NCBI RefSeq assembly: GCF_025717555.1
Contig: NZ_JAJIRP010000001.1
Span: forward strand, 558,001-622,000
DNA: 64,000 nt
Reading direction: 5' to 3'
From: Paucibacter sp. B2R-40
GTDB taxonomy: Bacteria; Pseudomonadota; Gammaproteobacteria; Burkholderiales; Burkholderiaceae_C
Below, piece after piece: positions 26,350-36,171 of this stretch. Numbering within the stretch: position 1 is the first letter of the stretch; every line of letters begins with the position of its first letter. A program made the translations under genes and the position numbers. Under the pieces are notes generated by a model. It saw only the letters and a list, made by a program, of their open reading frames with translations, was not told where the DNA came from and did not search any database.

Positions 26350-28704
26350 TCAGCGTGTCGCTTGAATGGCTTGCCAGACCGCATGCGGCGTGGCCGGCAT
26401 CGCAATGTCCTTGACGCCGATCGCGTCGCAGATCGCGTTGATGACGGCCGGCGGCGAGCCGATGGCACCTGCCTCGCCGCAGCCCTTGACGCCCAGCGGG
26501 TTGTGGGTGCAGGGTGTGCCTTTGGCGGTCTTGATCTGGAAGCTGGGCAGGTCATCGGCGCGCGGCATCGCGTAGTCCATATAGCTGCCGGTCAGCAACT
26601 GGCCGCTGTCCACGTCATAGATGCCATGCTCCAGCAGCGCCTGGCCTATGCCCTGGGCAATGCCGCCCTGCACCTGGCCTTCGACGATCATCGGGTTGAC
26701 GATATTGCCGAAGTCGTCCACCGCGCTGAAGCGGTCCACCCGCACATGGCCGGTCGCCGGGTCCACCTCGACCTCGCAGACATAGCTGCCGGCCGGGTAA
26801 GTGAAGTTGGTCGGGTCGTAAAACGCGTTCTCGTTCAGACCCGGCTCCAGCTTGTCGAGCGGGTAGTTGTGCGGCACATAAGCCGTCAGCGAAACGGCGG
26901 CAAAAGGCACGCTGCGGTCGGTGCCGGCGACCTTGAAGACACCATTCTCGAATTCGATGTCGGTGTCGGCCGCCTCCAGCAGGTGGGCGGCGATCTTCTT
27001 GCCCTTGGCGATCACCTTGTCCACCGCCTTGACGATGGCCGTGCCGCCGACCGACAGCGAGCGGCTGCCGTAAGTGCCCATGCCGAACAAGACCTTGCCG
27101 GTATCGCCATGCTGGATGTCCACGTCCTCGAACGGGATGCCCAACTTGTCGGCCACCACCTGCGCAAACGTCGTCTCGTGGCCCTGGCCATGCGAGTGGC
27201 TGCCGGTGAAGATGGTCACTTTGCCGGTCGGATGCACGCGCACCTCCCCGGCCTCGAACAGTCCGGCGCGCGCGCCCAAGGCGCCGGCAATATTCGACGG
27301 CGCCAGCCCGCAGGCCTCGATATAGGTCGAGTAACCGATGCCGCGCTTGAAGCCCCGGGCCTCGCTCTCGGCACGGCGGGCTGCAAAGCCGGCCACATCG
27401 GCCAATTCGATCACGCCGTTCAATGTCGCGTCATAGTCACCGATGTCATAGCTCAGGCCCACCGGCGTCGCATAGGGGAAGCTGCGGATGAAGTTGCGCC
27501 GGCGCAGTTCGGCCGGGTCGATCTTGAGTTCGCGCGCGGCCGTTTCGACCAGCCGCTCCACCACATAAGTGGCCTCGGGGCGGCCCGCGCCCCGGTAGGC
27601 ATCGACCGGCGCAGTGTTGGTGAACACGCCCGTGACCTCGGCATAAATGGCCGGCGTCATGTATTGGCCGGCCAGCAGCGTCGCGTACAAAATCGTCGGC
27701 ACGCTGCTGGCAAAGGTGGACAGGTAGGCCCCCAAATTGGCCGTGGTGTAGACCCGCATGGCGAGGAACTTGCCGTCCGCATCCAGGCCCAGTTCGGCCA
27801 CGGTCGCGTGGTCGCGGCCATGGGCGTCGGTCAGAAAGGATTCGCTGCGCTCGGCGGTCCATTTGATCGGCCGGCCGAGTTGGCGCGTGGCCCAGGTCAA
27901 GGCGGTCTCTTCACCGTAGAGAAAAATCTTGGAGCCGAAGCCGCCGCCCACATCGGGTGCCACCACGCGTACCTTGTGCTCGGGAATGCCGAGCACAAAG
28001 GCGCACATCAAGAGCCGCTCAACATGCGGGTTCTGGTTCGCGACATAGAGCGTCCAGCTTTCGTCGCCGGGGTTGTAGGACGCGTTTGCAGCACGTGGCT
28101 CAATTGCGTTAGGGATCAGCCGGTTGTTGCGGAACTCCAGTCGGGTGACGTGAGCGGCGCGTACAAAAGCTGCATCGGTGGCGGCTTTGTCGCCGCAGCC
28201 CCAGGTGTAGCAGACGTTGTCCGGCGCCTCCGTGTGCACGCTGCTGGCGAAGTCTTTGGCGCGCGCCGTTTCGACCACCGGCAGCAGCTCCTCGTAGTCG
28301 ACCTCGATCAGTTGCGCGGCAGCTTTCGCCTGCTCGTAAGTCTCGGCCACGACCAGCGCGACCTGGTCGCCGACATAACGCACCTTGCCATCGGCCAGCA
28401 CCGGGTGCTTGGGCTCCTTCATTGGGGAGCCATCCAGACTCTTGATCAGCCAGCCGCAAGGCAGGCCACCGACCGTGCGGAAATGCTCGCCGGTGTAGAC
28501 CGCCAGCACGCCCTCGGCTGCCGCCGCAGTGGCCGTGTCTATCGACTTGATCAGCGCATGGGCATAGGGTGAGCGCAAGAAATAGGCGTATGTCTGGCGC
28601 GGCAGCACGATGTCATCGGTGTACTGGCCACGCCCGGTCAGAAAGCGCGCGTCTTCGCGGCGGCGAATGCTTTGGCCAATCAAGCCGGGCTGTGCGGCGC
28701 TCAT
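26350..28704 (-). CDS. coxL: Molybdenum hydroxylase large subunit, form II CoxL-like
   Basis: A 784-residue xanthine-oxidase-family catalytic subunit. Molybdopterin-contact motifs include [33 protein letters not shown] and the catalytic glutamate in [13 protein letters not shown]. The active-site loop reads [12 protein letters not shown]. Genuine aerobic CO dehydrogenases (form I) carry AYxCSFR with the copper-binding cysteine, so this enzyme is form II and lacks that ligand. CO oxidation is unlikely, and the real substrate (an aldehyde, N-heterocycle or similar) is unknown. Its ATG overlaps the coxS stop (ATGA). Confidence 0.93.
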   Translation of the reverse strand: MSAAQPGLIGQSIRRREDARFLTGRGQYTDDIVLPRQTYAYFLRSPYAHALIKSIDTATAAAAEGVLAVYTGEHFRTVGGLPCGWLIKSLDGSPMKEPKHPVLADGKVRYVGDQVALVVAETYEQAKAAAQLIEVDYEELLPVVETARAKDFASSVHTEAPDNVCYTWGCGDKAATDAAFVRAAHVTRLEFRNNRLIPNAIEPRAANASYNPGDESWTLYVANQNPHVERLLMCAFVLGIPEHKVRVVAPDVGGGFGSKIFLYGEETALTWATRQLGRPIKWTAERSESFLTDAHGRDHATVAELGLDADGKFLAMRVYTTANLGAYLSTFASSVPTILYATLLAGQYMTPAIYAEVTGVFTNTAPVDAYRGAGRPEATYVVERLVETAARELKIDPAELRRRNFIRSFPYATPVGLSYDIGDYDATLNGVIELADVAGFAARRAESEARGFKRGIGYSTYIEACGLAPSNIAGALGARAGLFEAGEVRVHPTGKVTIFTGSHSHGQGHETTFAQVVADKLGIPFEDVDIQHGDTGKVLFGMGTYGSRSLSVGGTAIVKAVDKVIAKGKKIAAHLLEAADTDIEFENGVFKVAGTDRSVPFAAVSLTAYVPHNYPLDKLEPGLNENAFYDPTNFTYPAGSYVCEVEVDPATGHVRVDRFSAVDDFGNIVNPMIVEGQVQGGIAQGIGQALLEHGIYDVDSGQLLTGSYMDYAMPRADDLPSFQIKTAKGTPCTHNPLGVKGCGEAGAIGSPPAVINAICDAIGVKDIAMPATPHAVWQAIQATR

Positions 28705-29183
28705 ACCTTCGCTCCCATGGCGACGGCGCCGGTTTGCACCGCCCGGACAATGTTCTGGTAGCCGGTGCAGCGGCAGAGATTGCCCTCCAGCGCCTCCCTG
28801 ACCTGAACTTCGGATTGGCAGCCATGGTGCGTCACCAAGTCCACCGCGCTCATCACCATGCCCGGCGTGCAGAAGCCGCACTGCAGGCCGTGACACTCCT
28901 TGAAGGCCGCTTGCATCGCGTGCAGCGTGCCGTCCGGCGCGGCCAGGCCTTCGATGGTGGTGACTTCGGTGCCGGCCGCTTGCACGGCCAGCATGGTGCA
29001 GCTCTTCACCGCACGACCGCTCACATGCACGGTGCAGGCGCCGCATTGGCCGGTGTCACAGCCAATATGCGTGCCGGTCAGGGCCAGGTCTTCGCGCAGC
29101 AATTGCGACAGCAGGCGATCGGGCGCGGTGCTGCGCGTGACCGACTTGCCGTTGACCTTGAGCGTAATCTTGTTTTGGCTCAT
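28701..29183 (-). CDS. coxS: Cox-type 2Fe-2S small subunit
   Basis: A 160-residue electron-transfer subunit. The plant-type 2Fe-2S cluster is at about 42-62 ([12 protein letters not shown] plus a later SC). The second, xanthine-oxidase-type cluster is CGFCTPGM and CRCTGY at about 102-140. It links the molybdenum site to the FAD subunit. GGAG sits eight bases before the ATG at 29183. This is the first gene of the operon, so its promoter must lie in the 212-base region shared with the divergent DUF2789 gene. Confidence 0.95.
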   Translation of the reverse strand: MSQNKITLKVNGKSVTRSTAPDRLLSQLLREDLALTGTHIGCDTGQCGACTVHVSGRAVKSCTMLAVQAAGTEVTTIEGLAAPDGTLHAMQAAFKECHGLQCGFCTPGMVMSAVDLVTHHGCQSEVQVREALEGNLCRCTGYQNIVRAVQTGAVAMGAKV

Positions 29184-29395
29184 CTCTCGTCTCCTAGAGG
29201 GTGGCAGATGGGCTTGTTTGGCCCACTTCATCATCCCCCGGGCCGCGAGCTCGCGCCATCTACGGTTTACCCGCCTGTATGCCTATACATAGGCCGATCA
29301 GAGTTGCTTGCAATGTGCCGACTTGGCACAGCACATCGAGCGCGGATCATGCGACCATGCAGGCATCTGAGCAACACAACAAAGGGCAAAGCCGC

Positions 29396-29635
29396 ATGGA
29401 AAACTCACATCACCGCTTCAATGAGCTGTTCGCGCAACTGGGCTTGCCCAATGACGATCAGGGCATTCACGACTTCCTGACCCAGCACGCCCCGTTGGCG
29501 CCGGAGATTCGCCTGGGCGACGCGCCGTTCTGGAACGCCGCGCAGGCCGAGATGCTGCGCAAGGCTCGCCTTGATGATGCCGACTGGGCCGAGCTGGTGG
29601 ATCAGCTTGATGCGGCGCTGCGCTACCAGGTTTGA
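29396..29635 (+). CDS. DUF2789-family small protein
   Basis: A 79-residue acidic soluble protein: HRFNELFAQLGLPNDDQGI, APFWNAAQAEMLRKAR, ADWAELVDQLDAAL. The sequence pattern is that of DUF2789, whose function is unknown. It is divergent from the cox operon and lies 46 bases ahead of xdhC, so it may sit in the same transcript as this maturation factor. No catalytic residues stand out. Confidence 0.8.
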   Translation: MENSHHRFNELFAQLGLPNDDQGIHDFLTQHAPLAPEIRLGDAPFWNAAQAEMLRKARLDDADWAELVDQLDAALRYQV

Positions 29636-29681
29636 GCTGCCTGGTTTCAACTTGCCTTTTTCTCATCGTAGGATCCCGGTC

Positions 29682-30683
29682 ATGGATAACGTTGACTTGG
29701 ATGTGTTGCGCCAGCTTGCTGCTTGGTCAAAAGCGGGTCGGGGCGTGGTGCTGGGCACGATCACGCGCACCTGGGGTTCGGCGCCGCGCCCGGTCGGCTC
29801 GGTGGTGGCCGTGCGGGATGACGGGCAAATCGCCGGCTCGGTCTCGGGCGGCTGTATCGAGGATGACTTGATCGCCAAGGTGCGCGAGGGCGCGCTGAAT
29901 TTGACGGGCCCACGCTTGCAGCGCTGGGGTGTCGGTGCCGAAGAAGCCACCCGTTTTGGCCTGCCTTGCGGCGGCACCTTGGAGCTGATGCTGGAGCCAC
30001 TGACCGGCGACTCGATGATGGACGAGCTGCTGGCCCGGCTGGACCGGGGCGAGCGCGTCTGCCGCACGCTGGATCTGGCCAGCGGCGCGGTGATCTTGAG
30101 CCCGCCGCTGGCCGGCGCTGATCTATTGACCCTCACCGAGCAAACACTCGTCAGCCATCACGGCCCGCAGTGGCGCTTGCTCGTCATCGGTGCCGGTCAA
30201 ATGACGCGCTACCTGGCCAGCATGGCGCTGGGCCTGGACTATCAGGTCTTGATTTGCGACCCGCGTGAGGAATATGGGGACGGCTTTGACCTGGCCGGTG
30301 TGACGCTGACGCGCGAGATGCCCGACGATGTGGTGACCGCCTTCGCCCCCGATGGGCACAGCGCCGTGGTAGCGCTGACGCATGACCCCAAGCTCGACGA
30401 CCTGGCGCTGATGGAGGCGCTCAAAAGCCCGGCTTTTTATGTCGGTGCGATCGGCTCGCGCGTCAATCAAAACAAACGCAAGGCCCGCTTGGCCGAGCAT
30501 TTCGATCTGACACAGGAGCAGTTGGCGCGCCTGCATGGCCCGGTCGGCCTGCATATCGGCGCCCGCACGCCACCCGAGATTGCGCTGTCCATACTCGCCC
30601 ACATGACGGCGGAACGCTACGGTGTTAGCTTGAGCAGCTCACAGCTGCGCTCGGGCACAGAACAAGGCGGCTGTGCGGTCTGA
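29682..30683 (+). CDS. XdhC/CoxI-family molybdenum hydroxylase maturation factor
   Basis: A 333-residue two-domain protein. The N-terminal XdhC_CoxI domain has GSAPRPVGSVVAV and SGSVSGGCIEDDL. The C-terminal Rossmann domain begins LLVIGAGQMTRYLASMAL at about 166 and has VGAIGSRVNQNKRKARL later. XdhC binds molybdopterin and supports its sulfuration for xanthine-oxidase-family enzymes. Placed divergent to the cox operon, it almost certainly serves that enzyme. Its 3' end overlaps the next gene by 11 bases. Confidence 0.93.
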   Translation: MDNVDLDVLRQLAAWSKAGRGVVLGTITRTWGSAPRPVGSVVAVRDDGQIAGSVSGGCIEDDLIAKVREGALNLTGPRLQRWGVGAEEATRFGLPCGGTLELMLEPLTGDSMMDELLARLDRGERVCRTLDLASGAVILSPPLAGADLLTLTEQTLVSHHGPQWRLLVIGAGQMTRYLASMALGLDYQVLICDPREEYGDGFDLAGVTLTREMPDDVVTAFAPDGHSAVVALTHDPKLDDLALMEALKSPAFYVGAIGSRVNQNKRKARLAEHFDLTQEQLARLHGPVGLHIGARTPPEIALSILAHMTAERYGVSLSSSQLRSGTEQGGCAV

Positions 30684-31347
30684 ATTGCTGGCGGCGCTGC
30701 TGGCTCTGACTGGCCTGACGGCAGGCGCGGCCGAGTCGGTGCGTGAGCAAGAGATTGCCGAATGCCGGCCCGGTGAAATCGCCACCTGGGCCGATGGCCG
30801 CGACCGCCCGGCGTTGAGCAATCCGCTGTTGTTTGTCTATTGGAATTCCGGTGCACCGGCTTGGTTTTCGGACGAGAAGTTGATGCAAGTGCTGGAGCGC
30901 TCCAGCAAAGCCTGGGCCGGATGCGGTATTCCCAGCCGGGTCCTGGCCCTGGTCGGCAATGCCCCACTGCCACCCGGCGCGGTGGTGGTGCAGTGGAGCG
31001 AGGCCGGCAGCCGGGGCAATTTCGGCCTCGCGAACCTGGGCCAGCGCACTTTGGCGCTCAGCCCGGCCATGTTTCAGCTGCTGCGCACCCGCAACCCGAG
31101 CTATCCGGCCGAGCAGACCTTGCAGATGGTGGTTTCGCACGAAATGGGACATTTCTTCGGTTTGATGGCGCATTCTCGGCGCTGCGTTGACGTCACGTCT
31201 TATTACAACGATGGCAAGGGCGGCAGCTGCTTCGCCCGCGACCTCTCGCAGCTCAAGTCCGTGGTCGAATACCGCTCCATCCTGCCCACCGCTTGCGACA
31301 TCCAGCGCTGCCGCCTGGCCAATGGCTTGCCGGCCAAACCGCAATAG
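30673..31347 (+). CDS. Predicted exported zinc metallopeptidase with atypical metzincin-like motif
   Basis: A 224-residue secreted protein. The signal peptide is at 1-19 (LLAALLALTGLTAGA). Matrixin-like features follow: FVYWNSG, GCGIPSRVLAL, and a zinc motif at H156-E157-x-x-H160. It continues GLMAH, putting the third histidine one residue later than in HExxHxxGxxH. Several cysteines (CRPGE, RRCVD, GGSC, TACD, RCR) suggest disulfides. The GTG start at 30673 overlaps xdhC by 11 bases. Peptidase activity is inferred; the insertion makes it less certain. Confidence 0.7.
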   Translation: MRSELLAALLALTGLTAGAAESVREQEIAECRPGEIATWADGRDRPALSNPLLFVYWNSGAPAWFSDEKLMQVLERSSKAWAGCGIPSRVLALVGNAPLPPGAVVVQWSEAGSRGNFGLANLGQRTLALSPAMFQLLRTRNPSYPAEQTLQMVVSHEMGHFFGLMAHSRRCVDVTSYYNDGKGGSCFARDLSQLKSVVEYRSILPTACDIQRCRLANGLPAKPQ

Positions 31348-31402
31348 CGTTGTCGGTGAGCAAAATCACCCGTTCTTTTTTGTACTCTGGTGTTTCTCCA
31401 TC

Positions 31403-33817
31403 ATGAAGTTATTCAGTTCCGTGGCCAAGGCTGGCCTGGTTGCAGCGAGCTTGTGCTGCTCGGTGCTTGCGCTGGCCACAGTCCCCGACTATCTGGCCGG
31501 CAGGGCTCTGCTCGGCAAGGCCCAGCAAACGAGCAGCAATCAGGAGCGGGACCTGGTCTATCGCTGGCTGTTTGCCAGCGATGATCTGGCCGAGATCGAA
31601 CGGCGCACGCGCTTCGCGCTGGAGACCGCGTCTAAGCATCTGATGCTCCCTGCCGACTTGCAAGCGGCCGGCCGGCTGGCGCTGGAGCAGCGCAAGTTCG
31701 AGCGCGCGCTGAGCGCATTTGCGCAGGCGTTGTCGCACCCCAAGGCGCAGCCAAAGGACAAGGCCGCCGCCCTGATGGGCCTGAGCCAAGTCGCGCTGCA
31801 GCAGCGCGACTATGAAGGCGCGCTCAAAAAGGCGCAGGCCAGCGTCAAGCTGAAGCCGACAGCGGATGGCCTGATGGCACAGGCCGACGCCTTGATTCGC
31901 CTGGGCCGCACGGCCGAGGCCATTGCCGCAGCCGAGCGCGCGGTGGCGCTGGAGCCTCAGCATGAGATGGCGCATTACCTGCTCGGCAACGGCTATGCGC
32001 GCAAGAACTACAGCGAACTGGCCGCGCAGCAGCCGGCCGCGTTCGCGCAGGCGCAGCAGCTGACACGCCAGGCGTCCGACGCTTTTGTGGCCGGCGACTT
32101 CAAACGCGCTGCCGCGCTGAGCGAGCAAGCCCTGCGCCTGCTGCCGGGCTACGGCCGCGCCCATGCGGTGCTGGCCAAGGCACTGGAGTCGCAGCGTTTG
32201 ACTTTTGATGTGCACCGCGCTGAGGCCGAGGCGCGTTTCGCCGCCACGCCCATGCCTGTAGTCCCAGGCATTGAGCGTTATGTCCTGAACTGGGCCGAGC
32301 TGTCACCGCGCCATCAAAAGCGGGTAGCGCTGTCCATCGCTCCGTGGAAGGCCTATGTGCCGGTGTTGGTGGAGGGTGGCGCCACGCATTTCATCAAGCC
32401 GCTTTACATGCGCTTGTCGGAAACGCCGGGCGCACAGGCGCTGAAGGACCAGCGCATTGGCTATGACTCGCGCCTTTGGGATGATGTGCGAGGTGCCGGC
32501 GGCTACAACACGGTGACCGGGATCGAGGATGTGGAACGCTCGATCTTTGACCGCTACAACACCGTATTGCACGAGCTAACGCATCAAGTGCATGGTGTGA
32601 TGACGGGCGAGCAGACGCGCGAGATTCAAGCGCTGTATCGGCGCGCCAAGCTGCGCGACGACGCGACCAAGAACGGCTTTTTGTCGCGCTACGCCGGTGG
32701 CTCGGTGTGGGAATACTTCGCCGAGGGCGCCAACAGCCTGGAGACGCCGCGCCGCGACACTTTTGACAACCGCGAGATCGTGCGTGAGCGCCTGGTCGAA
32801 ATTGACCCAGAATTGCAGGCCCTGGTGGCCCGCTTCTTGAGCCAGCAAGACGTCAGCGCCAGCCTTCCGATCGCGCTGGTCAATGCCGGCAACCAAAGGC
32901 TTGAAGAGGGCGATGCCGCCAAGGCCTTGGCCTTGTATGCGCGCGCCGCGCAGGCGGCACCGCAGGATGCGGTGGTGCTGACGGCGCAATTGAGCGCACT
33001 CTCGATGAGCGGTGCCGAGCCTGCGGCCGTGCTGGCTCAGGCGGCGCAAGCGCAAGAGGCGCAGCCGCGCAGCGGGCCCTTGCGGGTGGCGGCAGCCGAC
33101 GCTTTATGGCATGCCGGCCAGAGCCTGGCGGCGGTGACGGACACGCTGGCCGCCAGCCGGACCGGCTTGGCGACCGATGAAGACCGCTACCTGCTGGACT
33201 TGGCGTTGGGCGACCACTACCGCAAGCTCGGTGACGGCCCGCGCGCGCTGGCCGCTTTTGATGCCGCGCTGCAATACCAGTCCGACAGCCCCGAGGGTTT
33301 ATGGGGCAGGGCTGCCGCGCTGGCCATGCTGGACGAGCGCTGGGACGAAGCGTTTGCCGTCTATGAGCAGGCCTTGCGCCTGCGCACCGGGGTGGTCGCA
33401 CTGCGTGCCGATCTGGTGCAAGACCTGCTGCGCGCCGGCCGCTTTGATGCCGCGGCCAAGCAGCTGACCGAGGCCTTGTTGTTGGATGCCGATGACCCGC
33501 GTTTGGCTGCGCTGGGCGCCTGGCTGACGCTGGAGGGTAAAAAGGACGCCGAGGCGGCCTTGCCGAAGGCCGGTGCAGCGTTGGAGAAAGCGCCTTGGAA
33601 TGATCTGGCCTTGATCGTCAAGGCTGCGGCCTTGAAGTCACTCGGCCGGCTTGAAGAGTCGCGCCAAGTGTTGGCACCGCTGCGCGAGCGTATGGCGAGC
33701 GGCGCGCCACCGCAGTGGTTGTACCTGGCCGACAAGTCGAGCTGGGTGTCGCTGCATGAGCTGCCGAATGTGGAACGGGGCTTGCTGAGGAGGTGGTTGG
33801 GCTCAGTGGGGCAATAG
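31403..33817 (+). CDS. Exported TPR protein with HExxH peptidase-like core
   Basis: An 804-residue protein with a signal peptide at 1-25. TPR-like helical repeats lie at about 60-270 (LALEQRKFERALSAFAQAL, ALEPQHEMAHYLLGNGYA). The central domain carries H390-E391-LT-H394 and, about 45 residues later, VWEYFAEGANSLE, a plausible gluzincin third-ligand glutamate. More TPRs cover about 490-790. This organisation resembles envelope metallopeptidases with TPR scaffolds. The partner or substrate is unknown. It starts 55 bases after another predicted metallopeptidase gene. The ATG at 31403 is preferred, being just ahead of the signal peptide. Confidence 0.75.
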   Translation: MKLFSSVAKAGLVAASLCCSVLALATVPDYLAGRALLGKAQQTSSNQERDLVYRWLFASDDLAEIERRTRFALETASKHLMLPADLQAAGRLALEQRKFERALSAFAQALSHPKAQPKDKAAALMGLSQVALQQRDYEGALKKAQASVKLKPTADGLMAQADALIRLGRTAEAIAAAERAVALEPQHEMAHYLLGNGYARKNYSELAAQQPAAFAQAQQLTRQASDAFVAGDFKRAAALSEQALRLLPGYGRAHAVLAKALESQRLTFDVHRAEAEARFAATPMPVVPGIERYVLNWAELSPRHQKRVALSIAPWKAYVPVLVEGGATHFIKPLYMRLSETPGAQALKDQRIGYDSRLWDDVRGAGGYNTVTGIEDVERSIFDRYNTVLHELTHQVHGVMTGEQTREIQALYRRAKLRDDATKNGFLSRYAGGSVWEYFAEGANSLETPRRDTFDNREIVRERLVEIDPELQALVARFLSQQDVSASLPIALVNAGNQRLEEGDAAKALALYARAAQAAPQDAVVLTAQLSALSMSGAEPAAVLAQAAQAQEAQPRSGPLRVAAADALWHAGQSLAAVTDTLAASRTGLATDEDRYLLDLALGDHYRKLGDGPRALAAFDAALQYQSDSPEGLWGRAAALAMLDERWDEAFAVYEQALRLRTGVVALRADLVQDLLRAGRFDAAAKQLTEALLLDADDPRLAALGAWLTLEGKKDAEAALPKAGAALEKAPWNDLALIVKAAALKSLGRLEESRQVLAPLRERMASGAPPQWLYLADKSSWVSLHELPNVERGLLRRWLGSVGQ

Positions 33818-33876
33818 GCATAGCGGTGCAGCGGCTATGAATCAGCCTGTCTTGAATTTGCGCTTGCGACCGCACT

Positions 33877-33894
33877 CCGGCCAGGTTTGGCCGG
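33877..33894. repeat. Short perfect hairpin
   Basis: CCGGCCA-GGTT-TGGCCGG, seven base pairs with a tetraloop, lies 60 bases after the TPR peptidase gene. It has no T-tract, so it could be a weak terminator or an operator. Confidence 0.35.
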
Positions 33895-33947
33895 TGCGCG
33901 CTAGAAAACTGGGCGCGAAAACTCGAATCTTTTAGACGCTATTGGCT

Positions 33948-34286
33948 ATGAATTTATCGGATCAATTCCACTTGAATACGCTGGATGTCGCCGGCACCTT
34001 GAGCTGGATATTCTTGCTGGGAATTTTCGTCAAGGTGGTCAGCACGGTAGTCGGCGTGAAGCACCGTGCCTCCCCGTTTTTACCACCCGGCATGGGGGAC
34101 TTGGTCTGGTGGCTCAGCAAACTCTCCGCACTGTTGGTCTGTATTTGTGCCTTTGCGCTCTCGTGGCTGGGCGACGATACGGGTGCAATGGCAATCTTCG
34201 GTGGGCTCTTTTTGCTAGCAGTGTCTCTGGTGTCGCTGTTTGCGATGAAGCGAATCAAGGGCGAGGGCCCCGGGCCAAGCCTATAG
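33948..34286 (+). CDS. Small membrane protein, unknown
   Basis: A 112-residue protein with three hydrophobic segments at about 16-36, 52-72 and 78-98, and a basic C-terminus (AMKRIKGEGPGPSL). I do not recognise a family. The ATG at 33948 is close to the first helix. Its last 32 bases overlap the end of the convergent binding-protein gene. Nothing nearby suggests a role. Confidence 0.6.
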   Translation: MNLSDQFHLNTLDVAGTLSWIFLLGIFVKVVSTVVGVKHRASPFLPPGMGDLVWWLSKLSALLVCICAFALSWLGDDTGAMAIFGGLFLLAVSLVSLFAMKRIKGEGPGPSL

Positions 34287-35085
34287 CCGGCTTTGTGCTC
34301 GCTGTGCGGCAGGCCGAGGCAGGCAGCCCATGGTGCTTGAGCAAGTCGGCAATACGACCCTTGCGGCAGAGATCGGTCAGGGCCGCATCAAAAGCCTGCC
34401 GGTCGTTGCGGCTGACGCGTTGCAAAGACAGACCAAAGCTGTAGCCAAAGCTCTTGGCCGTGCCGGCCGCTTGCAGGCCGCCGAAGCCCTCGCCGCGCAT
34501 CAGCAGCAAGGCCATGCTCTCGTTGAGCAAGACCAAGCCCTGCTCACCGTAGCGGCCGGCCAGCAGTTTGCGCAAGACGGTGGGGTTGTCGGGCTCCAGC
34601 ACCGTTTCTACATCCAGGCCCTGGGTCAGGTCGGCCAGAATCAAACTGGCGCCCGAGGGGCCGTACACGCCGACCTTATGGCCGACCAGCGAGTTCGGCC
34701 CTTGGTAGTTGAACTCTTGACCGGCGCGTGCGAAGAACATGTAGCGCGCATCAATCACAGGGGCCGAAATGTAGAAGAGCTTGCGCCGCGAGGGCAAATC
34801 TACAAAGGCCAGGATGCCATCGACCTCGCCACGCTCGGCGGATCGCAGCGCCCGCCGCCAAGGCAGCAACTCGACCTGACATTCGCGTTTGAGCTGCGCG
34901 CAGACCTCATGCAGCACCTCCACCATGGGCCCAGCGGCTTGGCCGCCTTGGGCATAGGTGTAAGGCGGGAAAGACTCGGTCACAAAACTTAGCGGCAGAG
35001 CGGCAGAAGTCGCACCGCAGATGCTCGGCCAAGCAAAGCTCATCGCCAGGCCCAAGCCAAGACTCACCAACATCTGACGCGCCAT
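34255..35085 (-). CDS. Periplasmic solute-binding protein, family 3 type
   Basis: A 276-residue exported protein. GGAGG precedes the ATG at 35085 by six bases; a longer frame upstream is unlikely to be used. The signal peptide covers about 1-25, ending near ICGATSA. The mature protein has FPPYTYAQGGQAAGPMVEVL, EVDGILAFVDLPSRRKLFY and VGHKVGVYGPSGASL, typical of amino-acid-type binding proteins. There is no adjacent transporter. It is the second such orphan in the window, but the two sequences are clearly different. Confidence 0.82.
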   Translation of the reverse strand: MARQMLVSLGLGLAMSFAWPSICGATSAALPLSFVTESFPPYTYAQGGQAAGPMVEVLHEVCAQLKRECQVELLPWRRALRSAERGEVDGILAFVDLPSRRKLFYISAPVIDARYMFFARAGQEFNYQGPNSLVGHKVGVYGPSGASLILADLTQGLDVETVLEPDNPTVLRKLLAGRYGEQGLVLLNESMALLLMRGEGFGGLQAAGTAKSFGYSFGLSLQRVSRNDRQAFDAALTDLCRKGRIADLLKHHGLPASACRTASTKPAIGLARGPRP

Positions 35086-35352
35086 CAAATCCCTCCAATG
35101 CCGACCAAACAGGCCTTTGTGCTGGGGAGGCAGAGCGTCCCGAGTAGCAGGCTGATCGCGCAGCATAGTCGATGCCCCGCCTAGGATCTGGCGCGCCCCC
35201 AAGGTACGAAGTGGTTACAGCAAGTGCATGCAATACTTGCGCGCTGCGGCGCTGTGAGCCCGCTGCCGAGCTCGGTTTGCGTTCGATCTGATCACGCAAT
35301 TTCCGCCGCCCGGCGCCACGCTGATCAATATCTCTTTTGTTAAGGACGCGCG

Positions 35353-36144
35353 ATGAAGGTTGTGATTTTGAAGAATGCCGCTGAGGTGGCTGCATATGGC
35401 GCGCAGATATTCATCAAAACCATTCACGCCAAGCCTGCGGCGGTCTTGGGGCTGGCCACCGGATCTACGCCGCTGGCCCTGTACAAGGAACTGATTGCCG
35501 CCCGCAAAGCTAACAAGGTGTCCTTCAAGCAGGTCAGCACCTTCAACTTGGACGAGTACCTGGGCCTGGCGGGCACGCATCCGCAAAGCTACCGTTACTT
35601 TATGAATCAACAGCTGTTTGATCATATTGATATCGACAAGGCCAACACCGCCGTGCCGGCCGGCGACGCCGCTAATCCGCTGGATGCTTGCGCCGCCTAT
35701 GAGGCCGCGATTTTCGCCAAGGGCGGCGTCGACGTTCAATTGCTCGGCATTGGTCGCAACGGCCATATCGGCTTCAATGAACCTTCATCATCATTGCGTT
35801 CACGCACCCGCGTGAAAACGCTGACGCGCGCCACCATCGAAGACAACGCGCGCTTTTTTGGCCCCGATGAGTTTCAACCGCATTTGTCGCTGACCATGGG
35901 TATTGGCACTATTCTGGAGTCCAAGAAAATCGTGCTTTTGGCGACCGGCGAGAGCAAGGCCGAAGCCATCAAGGCCACCGTGGAAGGTCCTTTGTCGGCA
36001 GCTTGCCCAGCTTCGGCGCTGCAGCTGCACGAGAATGTCATTGTGATCATTGATGAGGCGGCAGCAGGGAAACTCTCTGATATCGAATTCTTCAAACACA
36101 TCGAAGCCGAAAATCAGAAGATTCTCAATAAGTATTCCGCCTGA
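35353..36144 (+). CDS. nagB: Glucosamine-6-phosphate deaminase
   Basis: A 263-residue deaminase that converts glucosamine 6-phosphate to fructose 6-phosphate and ammonia, the last step of amino-sugar catabolism. Motifs seen are [16 protein letters not shown] (phosphate loop), [10 protein letters not shown] with the catalytic aspartate, and [14 protein letters not shown] with the catalytic histidine. AAGGA precedes the ATG. No nagA, kinase or transporter gene is in the window. A flavin reductase follows 27 bases later. GC content looks somewhat lower than in neighbouring genes, but I have not calculated it. Confidence 0.95.
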   Translation: MKVVILKNAAEVAAYGAQIFIKTIHAKPAAVLGLATGSTPLALYKELIAARKANKVSFKQVSTFNLDEYLGLAGTHPQSYRYFMNQQLFDHIDIDKANTAVPAGDAANPLDACAAYEAAIFAKGGVDVQLLGIGRNGHIGFNEPSSSLRSRTRVKTLTRATIEDNARFFGPDEFQPHLSLTMGIGTILESKKIVLLATGESKAEAIKATVEGPLSAACPASALQLHENVIVIIDEAAAGKLSDIEFFKHIEAENQKILNKYSA

Positions 36145-36171
36145 TATTGATTCCACTACCGGAGAATTGCG

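Noticed and set aside
26317-28572. A 751-codon open frame on the plus strand opposite coxL
   Set aside because: Its translation is Arg/His/Gln-rich without domains and is the antisense shadow of a high-GC gene whose minus-strand product has clear molybdopterin motifs.
26350-29183. Genuine aerobic CO dehydrogenase
   Set aside because: The large subunit carries AYRGAGR, not AYxCSFR, so the copper-binding cysteine is absent.
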